DNA of 64,000 nucleotides, from assembly GCA_039707465.1 (NCBI GenBank), contig CM077645.1:61847850-61911849 (forward strand). The letters run 5' to 3'. Made by a program: the position numbers and the translations under genes. Positions 57,526 to 64,000 of this stretch are shown here, in pieces. Source of the DNA: Rhabdophis nuchalis (taxonomy: Eukaryota > Chordata > Lepidosauria > Squamata > Natricidae). How positions within the stretch are numbered: position 1 is the first letter of the stretch; every line of letters begins with the position of its first letter. Under the pieces are notes generated by a model. That model did not search any database. It saw nothing but the letters and a program-made list of their open reading frames with translations, and was not told where the DNA came from.

Positions 57526-57945
57526 CCCCCCTTTTTTTTCCAAAAAAAGGGCATGAATAGCCTTTAGGAGGCTTGTAGAATGCTCTTGAGGAGGGGCAAA
57601 AACGAGCAAAAAATGGCCCATTTTCCACTAAAACGGGCCCATTTTTTGTAATAAAAAAGGGCATGCATAGCCTTTAGGAGGCTTATAGAATCCTCCTGGG
57701 GGGCTCCTGCATGTATACATGCATCAGTTTTAGGTTTTAAAAAGGCCCATTTTTCACTCATTTCTGCCTTCCCCAGCCCCCAGGAGCACTGTAAAAGCCT
57801 CCTAAAGGCTCTGCACAGCCATTTTGGTGAAGGGTTGGGGATTCAGGAGGCAAATAATTCTGTATTCAGTGTATAAGACGCACCCTGATTTTCAACCTAT
57901 TTTTTGAGGGAAAAAGGTGCATCTTTATACTCCAAAAAATACGGT
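57526..57945. mobile_element. Composite non-autonomous DNA element fragment
   Basis: Two diverged copies of a unit beginning gggcatg(a/c)atagcctttagg lie at about 57549 and 57659. The right end, tataagacgcaccctg … ccaaaaaatacggta, looks like a DNA-transposon terminus. The left end is not found; it abuts the SINE. Confidence 0.6.
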
Positions 57946-59146
57946 AATTAATACCTTAAGTGAGTTTCATACGTTTTTCAATGTGTGCTCATTTTTGTGA
58001 AATATGACAGAAAAAAATATTACAATATATTCAGTAAGGAATGGAAGAAAACATTGCAAGGACTTCAGTTCCTGAAAACAGGAAGAGCCAAAATACAAAA
58101 TGCTTTTCTAAAATTTGTGTTCATGTTTTGATCTTGAAACGTTCTCTCCTCCAAATGGATTGCTATTGAGCTTTTTGCTTCATTTAAAAACCAAGTAAGG
58201 ACTTGACTTGAGTTGACAAAAGTTATGGCTAGCAATAATCCTATTAAGGATTACGATACATTGTATCTTTTTCTATCAATCCTGTTTGCTTTATTTGTAC
58301 TGTTACAATCTTTTAATTAACCCCACTGCCAACAGACTCCAGCAAGTTTGATAAGCAATAGAAAATGATGCTAAAGAAATTTATTTCCTATTCTGATGTA
58401 CAGCCAATCAACCAGCAAAAGCTGCAAGCCTCTGAGAACATTCACAAAGTGTTTCCACTTTTAGTTTTTGGGGAAAAAATCATCAGTGTCATCAGATTCT
58501 TTTTAATGATTTGCATAGCTGGAACAACTGGATCTATAAAATGTAGCATGGTATAGTTTAAAGAACCAAGGCAAATCATCCTGGTGATTTTTATATGCAT
58601 ATCCGATAAGTAGTTCCAGTATTTCTTATTTCTCCAGAAAAATATGGGAAAGTTCTTCCCAAAAGCCTTTCAATAAATAAACATACTGGCTTTAATATGT
58701 GCCTGGAGATTATAAAGTTCAAAAAGAAAGGACTAAATGTTTTATTAGGGAAGCCATTAAACATCCCAGAATTGATATGTGCTGGGTCTCAAGGCTGAGT
58801 CTCCAAAACTTTCATATGACCCATTAAGTAAAAAGAGAGTCTCTGAATCACCATAGCCCAATTTCAATAATAAAGTAAAATAAAATAATTCCTTTCAGTG
58901 GAAGAATACAATATTTCTGAAATAAATCAAACAGATTAAACAGGTTATATTTCAAGAGGAAAATTAAGGATGACAGTAGATTTTTAAAGTAAATACATTA
59001 GATATCAACAGTTACAAAAAAAGACAGCAGTAATACTTTAGATGCTGAAAAAGACTTTGGTTACTTCAAATAATCTTTCTTATTAGCAGTTTTAAAGAAA
59101 ATGAACCCAGAAGAAAAATTTTAAACTTGTGTAGAGGATATATATA

Positions 59147-59423
59147 CATGATGGTGAACCTGTGGCACACAGAACCAGCTGCTCTTCTAGATTCCGGCCA
59201 GGTGGTCTGGCACACATCCGCACCGGCCAGCTGGTCACATGCATGCCCCGGAGCCCAGAAGAAAGCAGCTGGCTGGTGTGATGTGTGCGATGGAACCCGG
59301 AAGAGCAGCTGGTCACCACGCACATGTGCACAGCTAGCTACTCTCTTTCAGGTTCTGGCGCTCTGGCACGTGTGCACACACTCGAGTTTCAGCACTCAGT
59401 ATCGAAAAGGTTAGCCATAACTA
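59147..59423. mobile_element. hAT-type MITE, GATGGCGAAC family, copy B5
   Basis: 277 bp, from catgatggtgaacctgtggc to aaggttagccataacta. Flanks are TA-rich, so the 8-bp duplication is ambiguous. Confidence 0.75.
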
Positions 59424-59769
59424 ATATATATAAATGGCAAATAGCAAAAATTAGAACAAGTGGAACACTTGGAATGAATTGTTCAGTGAGAAAAGGAACC
59501 AGCTAAGAGTGCCCACTGTGTTCCTTATTATTTCTAACTGGTGTAGATGTTTTCATAGGCAAGATTCATACAGACAAATAAATATTTGGGACTAAAATTT
59601 AATGAGAGTAATTCAAGTTGAAATGCTACATAGATAAGGAAGTACTAATCATTATGCAACTACAGAGTTTATAACAAGATTTTGATGAAATAATAGCCAG
59701 ATATAAAATTAATGTGGGACACATCAAATATAACAACTAGATATTTCACCCCATTTGAATGTCCTAGTA

Positions 59770-59904
59770 CAGGGGTCTGCAAAGTCGGCTCTTTTAAGAC
59801 TGGTGGACTTCAACTCCCAGAATTCCCCAGCCAGCATAGCTGGCTGGGGAATTCTGGAAGTTGAAGTCCACCAGTCTTAAAAGAGCCGACTTTGCAGACC
59901 CCTG
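59770..59904. mobile_element. Palindromic hAT-type MITE, copy C5
   Basis: 135 bp, nearly perfect palindrome centred on ccagcatagctgg with ends caggggtctgcaaag and ctttgcagacccctg. A perfect 8-bp duplication, tcctagta, on both sides points to a fairly recent insertion. Confidence 0.95.
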
Positions 59905-61534
59905 TCCTAGTACATCATATTGACGTGGTCATCTCCTTCCCCATATTTGAATGGTGGTCAGAAAGGATATATTATTGCAGAATATATGGTCATTTCTCTT
60001 TGTTTGTTATTCTATGAGCTTGGTTATTTTTGCTTTCCCAAAAAAGACACTGAACTGAGCAGGGTATACTTTTCCCCAAGTATATAATCTTTCTTGGATC
60101 CTTTTAAAAAAAACTGGTTTCTCACTTGCTACCCTCCAATATCCCAATGCTGAACGTCCTTATAAATTCTTGGTGGATGCCATCCTGCATACCTTTTTCT
60201 CTACTTGAGTGACAAAAATGTCATATCTAATATGTGCTTCCTGCATCTGAAAATGCCAGTGCTATGTATGCTTCAGAATAGCACTATCAGTGTAAGACAG
60301 TCCCCCTTTCAAGGAAGCTCAGAGGACTAATTTATTATGGAATTATATAACAATATTTATTTTTCCAAGGAGAGTTATGCTTAGTGTTTGTAAAAAAATA
60401 CAGTGATAACACTAATCAGAAAAAAATGTGTAACTGAACTTATGCAAGTAAATTAAAGGGCTCTCAAGCAACAGACCCCCATTGATTTCCTTAATGAATG
60501 GGTAGCAGGAACAATTACAGACCTGTTTTCATGTATTCTCCCAGAATTCTGTGCTGTATAAGCAGCCAGTCAAAACTTCAAAGATGTGGAAATGATGAAT
60601 ACCATAAGCAACCCATCTTTGTATTTCCATTGTGGTTTGCTAAATTTTGTCATTCAGTCCCCACCCTGTCTTCTGCAGATGGATATATAGCACTATAAAG
60701 GTTGTGAGACAGTAGAATCCTTTATTCATTTATCAAAACTAAGAGGAAAGTTGAAACTAGTATGATTGTTTCAGAGTAATAAGAAAAGGACAGAGATGAG
60801 AAAGAGAAAAAAATCTTTAACATAGTTGTAAAAATTTTTAGCAAGCGATTTCAGATTTTGAAAATGGATTTTTCCTGATTTCATTTTCCTGATCATTTAA
60901 AAAAAGGACAGTATTGATATCATTTTCTCTTTGCCTTGAAAAAGTAACTAACTGCTTGTAAATTCTTTTCTTAAAGAGGGTTCTTAAAGATGTACATGAC
61001 AAACTGGGTTGGCAGCAAATGCAGTATGATACTATCTCTTGAAACCTCTACCTTTCCAATATCTCCACTTTGTAGGTGGGGTAAAGCAAGTTATTTCTGT
61101 AGGGAAATTTGCCTGACCATTACCTGTCCTTGCAAAGCAGGGAGATTTGGAGAGGATGAGATATCAAGAGAGTAAGATGTCTGCTCTTCCTCACTTCAAA
61201 AGCTATACAATCATATTAGCAGCACAAAAGTTTCAGCAGAAAAGTAAAGGGAAAGTTGCTTACAGAAATTGCTTGAATTTCCTCATCCCCTCCTTCTCAG
61301 AACAGAGAAATTGGAGAGGAAGCGATTCAAGAAAATACTGTAAGGTATTTTAATAGAACACCCATATCTTCCAGCCCCGGCCGGTTGGTGTGATTAGATT
61401 GCTTTTGATGCATGTAAGAACAAACAGCTTATTCTTTTGCAATCCCTTCCTCCCAATCTTTCTGCTCTGCAAAAGTGGGGAGGGGGCACAGAAGAAAATC
61501 ACAAGATAGGTATATTGACAGTAATGATGATTAT

Positions 61535-61650
61535 GTAACTGAGGAATGCTGCAAAGGTCATAAATGGTAATAAATTGGACATAAAGTTGTTTTTCAGCAT
61601 TGTTGTAAATATTCTCTGAATGAGTGGTCAATAAGAACTACTGACATTTT
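61535..61650. mobile_element. Possible remnant of the CAGGTAGTC family
   Basis: Weak family words (aatgctgcaaaggtcataaatg, cagcattgttgtaa). Ends not recognisable. Confidence 0.4.
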
Positions 61651-61750
61651 CTAAAAAAAGTTGCAGATTAAGAATTTACATTAAAGCTACGCAGTATTTT
61701 GCATTCAATAAAGGAGAATATTTATAGTTCAGGGTTCAAATTGGGTATCG

Positions 61751-61941
61751 GTGCTCTCTGAGCTTTGTTGTTTTCTAGCAGAAAGTTCATTACCTAAGAT
61801 AGGTAACATCATAAGTGCTAGTGATCATGACTAGCACTAATGATGTTACCTAGCTTGGGTAACATCCAAGCTAGGTAACAACTAGGTTCAGAGAGCACTA
61901 AGGATGCAAGAAAACAACTAGGCTCAGAGAGCACTAAGGAT
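61751..61941. repeat. Inverted and direct repeat cluster
   Basis: A hairpin with 23-base arms (61800-61822 and 61830-61852, one mismatch, 7-base loop) lies inside an outer inverted repeat (gtgctctctgagc against the gctcagagagcac words). The right outer arm is duplicated as a 36-bp direct repeat (from 61881 and 61917). Confidence 0.85.
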
Positions 61942-62198
61942 CTCTCCCGTTGGAATCAGTCTCCGAAAAGTACTTTGGAATATAAAAAGGAAGGATCTGT
62001 CTGTAACATGTTAAAGCAGCTACATCTTTCTTCTAGATTTCCATATTTTCCAGAAATCGACTCCAAATGCTGCACATCCATGGTAAAAAACCCTTAACTT
62101 GTTTAAATAAACTGGATTATAGATAAAATAACTACACATGTATAATGAACTTTATCTACTAGCCCAATTTTAAAGAAGAGAGAAGAGAGCAGAAAGGG

Positions 62199-62277
62199 GA
62201 AGGAAGGAAGGAAGGAAGGAAGGAAGGAAGGAAGGAAGGAAGGAAGGAAGGAAGGAAGGAAGGAAGGAAGGAAGGAA
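62199..62277 (+). repeat. GGAA tetranucleotide microsatellite
   Basis: About 19 uninterrupted GGAA/GAAG units within a purine-rich stretch starting about 62174. Confidence 0.97.
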
Positions 62278-62379
62278 AGTATTATGTTAAAACCATTTTA
62301 AGTAGGAAGGAAAGAAATTTGGAGGTACACTTATTGTTCATCAGGAAATCTGGCCAGTATTTTTGGACAAGCAGTCTAA

Positions 62380-62580
62380 CATCAGAGTCTGGTGTAATGG
62401 TTAGAAACCACACATCAGACTGGAAACCAAGAGACTTAGTCTCGCATTGGATGTGGAAGCCAGATGGGGACTTTGGGCCAGCATCCTCTCTCTAATCCAA
62501 TCCATTTCACAGGGTTGTTGTTATGGAGAAAATAGAAGGAAAAGAGAGTATTATGTACTTCAAAGTCTTTAGTTACTTAT
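62380..62580 (+). mobile_element. tRNA-headed SINE (Sauria-like)
   Basis: Head gtctggtgtaatggttag, middle ggggactttgggccagc, then ccatttcacagggttgttgttatgg and an AAATAGAAGGAAA-type tail. Same architecture as 10100-10460, opposite strand. Confidence 0.75.
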
Positions 62581-62960
62581 AAAATAATACAAATTGGATC
62601 AAAATTTAATAAATCTCAGAAAAGAGCTCACACAGAAATGTTTCTCTCCTTAAATGCCATCAATGGTCATAAGATTCTACAAAAATATTATCTCAGTTTT
62701 ATAAAATGTATGCAAGATTCTACTTCAATGTCCTCTATTGGTCCTCATTAGCAATTTGCAAATACGTTGGTTGCTGCTGATAGAAATCAGGCCACAAACT
62801 GGTACCCAAATCCTTGTCCCAAAGCCTTTTCAAAATCTTGTATTTGAAATATGGTCAACCATTAGCTTGAAATCTTTCTGCAACTGAAATATCTGTAGAC
62901 ATGCTGCTGGTTGCAGTAGATCAGAATCACACACTTTTATCAAAAGCAAAAAATGTTATA

Positions 62961-62981
62961 CACATACACACACACACACAC
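62961..62981 (+). repeat. CA dinucleotide microsatellite
   Basis: About nine CA units with one interruption. Confidence 0.9.
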
Positions 62982-64000
62982 CATACAATGCCTTCTAGAG
63001 ATAATTACTTAACTCAAAACATTTATATCCTACTTCTCTTTAAAAACAACAGTGCATAATAAATTAGAATAGAGTGCAAAACAATAACAGACCTACGTCT
63101 TTTAAAAGTGTGTCTTTCTAAATGAATTCATAAATCTGGACATACATTTTCAGATCCTAATGATTAAAACTAGACTGTAACCTATCTCAATATCCATCCT
63201 CAATAATGATTGTGTATGTGTGTGCATGTACACATGCATCACTTTTAGGTTTAAAAAAATCTTTTTTATCAAAGTATGCATGAATTATAACTATCTTCTC
63301 ACCTTCTGTATGTTTACTTAAAGGTAGGTACATGGACTCTAATATTTCTCCCACATGAATGTATTAATTTTTTTAATTTCTCCATAAATGTATTCAGGGT
63401 TGCTTCTATATAAACTAAATAGAGAAGCATTTGCCTATGTGTCATATTTTTTAAAATGATTAGAAATAGCACTAGTTAATGAGAAATGTTAAAAGGTTTA
63501 ACAAACACACATTATTTGTTCCTTGCACTGGCACAATTTGATAGCTATACTTCTCAAGACAAGAAGTCACACTAAATTCACATAAATGTAATTTGTTCTG
63601 GTTGTTTGTTTGCAGTATGGTAACACCAGTTGGATTAGTCACCCTAACCTTCCTTCCCACATTTAACTCTTCCTTTAAAGCTGCATGCTTTATTTAAATA
63701 ACTGTAGTGCTGCATATTTAACAATTCTCTCAGGAAGATTAATTTACCTTCTGCTAAGACTTCTTTGATATGCTTTAAAACTTCACCATTCAATGAGCTG
63801 CATCTTCCATTTCTCTCTGACTCCCTTAAATAACTGTGAGAATCATCTTGCTGACATGAAATAACTTCCAGATCATTTTATCATAGGGAAAACTCTGGCA
63901 ATATTGCTCCTAATCCAAAGCATAGTACTTTCTTCTTTCAAAATCACAACTATGTAGTCTGGTCCTGATCACTCATTCACAATGCAGAAACAGAGATTTT

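Larger units (their letters stand above)
55579..64000 (-). other. ABLIM1: ABLIM1 intron upstream of w1 (incomplete)
   Basis: At least 8.4 kb with no exon encoding the first finger of LIM4, so the preceding exon lies outside. It holds a SINE (57225-57516), composite DNA elements, a GGAA tract, a second SINE (62380-62580) and an inverted-repeat cluster (61751-61941). Confidence 0.8.

Noticed and set aside
55579..64000. Search for the exon encoding the first LIM4 finger
   Set aside because: No sequence encoding the expected CxxC … ITGxVLE pattern was found on the minus strand; it must lie outside the window.
1..64000. CRISPR array or phage/prophage system
   Set aside because: Repeats are microsatellites or transposons; there is no regular repeat-spacer pattern and the host is a vertebrate.

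Overview
The window is nuclear DNA from a vertebrate, almost certainly a squamate reptile and probably a snake. It is AT-rich and intron-dominated. It is littered with repeat families typical of squamates: L2/CR1 LINEs, tRNA-headed SINEs, hAT-type MITEs with 8-bp target duplications, and long microsatellites including GATA. There is no bacterial gene, operon, CRISPR array or viral gene that I can support.

One gene accounts for all convincing coding sequence: the 3' two-thirds of ABLIM1 (actin-binding LIM protein 1) on the minus strand. I could place 18 coding exons between 55578 and 4748, called w1 to w18 here in transcript order. Seventeen are recognised by similarity; one (w5) is a predicted 39-bp microexon. 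Together they give 1590 coding bases (529 codons plus stop), and the reading phase matches at every junction. They encode the end of the fourth LIM domain (w1-w2), the Ser/Pro-rich linker with its cassette exons (w3-w12), a short helical segment (w13), a further linker (w14-w16) and the C-terminal villin headpiece (w17-w18). The exons for LIM1-LIM3 and the first half of LIM4 were not found and must lie beyond position 64000.

Layout: 1-4747 is the 3' UTR and downstream sequence. From 4748 to 16874 the exons are fairly dense (headpiece, linker, helical part). From 16875 to 36377 large introns separate a run of phase-1/phase-1 cassette exons (w8-w11). From 36248 to 43314 lie the core linker exons and the candidate microexon. 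From 43315 to 64000 there are large introns around the LIM4 exons.

The non-coding part records many insertions. Several are nested: two L2 copies inside an older L2 of opposite orientation, a hAT inside a CR1, and a palindromic MITE inside a SINE. The most interesting unexplained signals are a candidate alternative last exon at 46318-46404, the microexon w5, an apparent acceptor shift with a GC donor at w16, UGCAUG motifs around cassette exon w9, and a direct repeat that brackets exon w3. I did not find a wholly new biological system.
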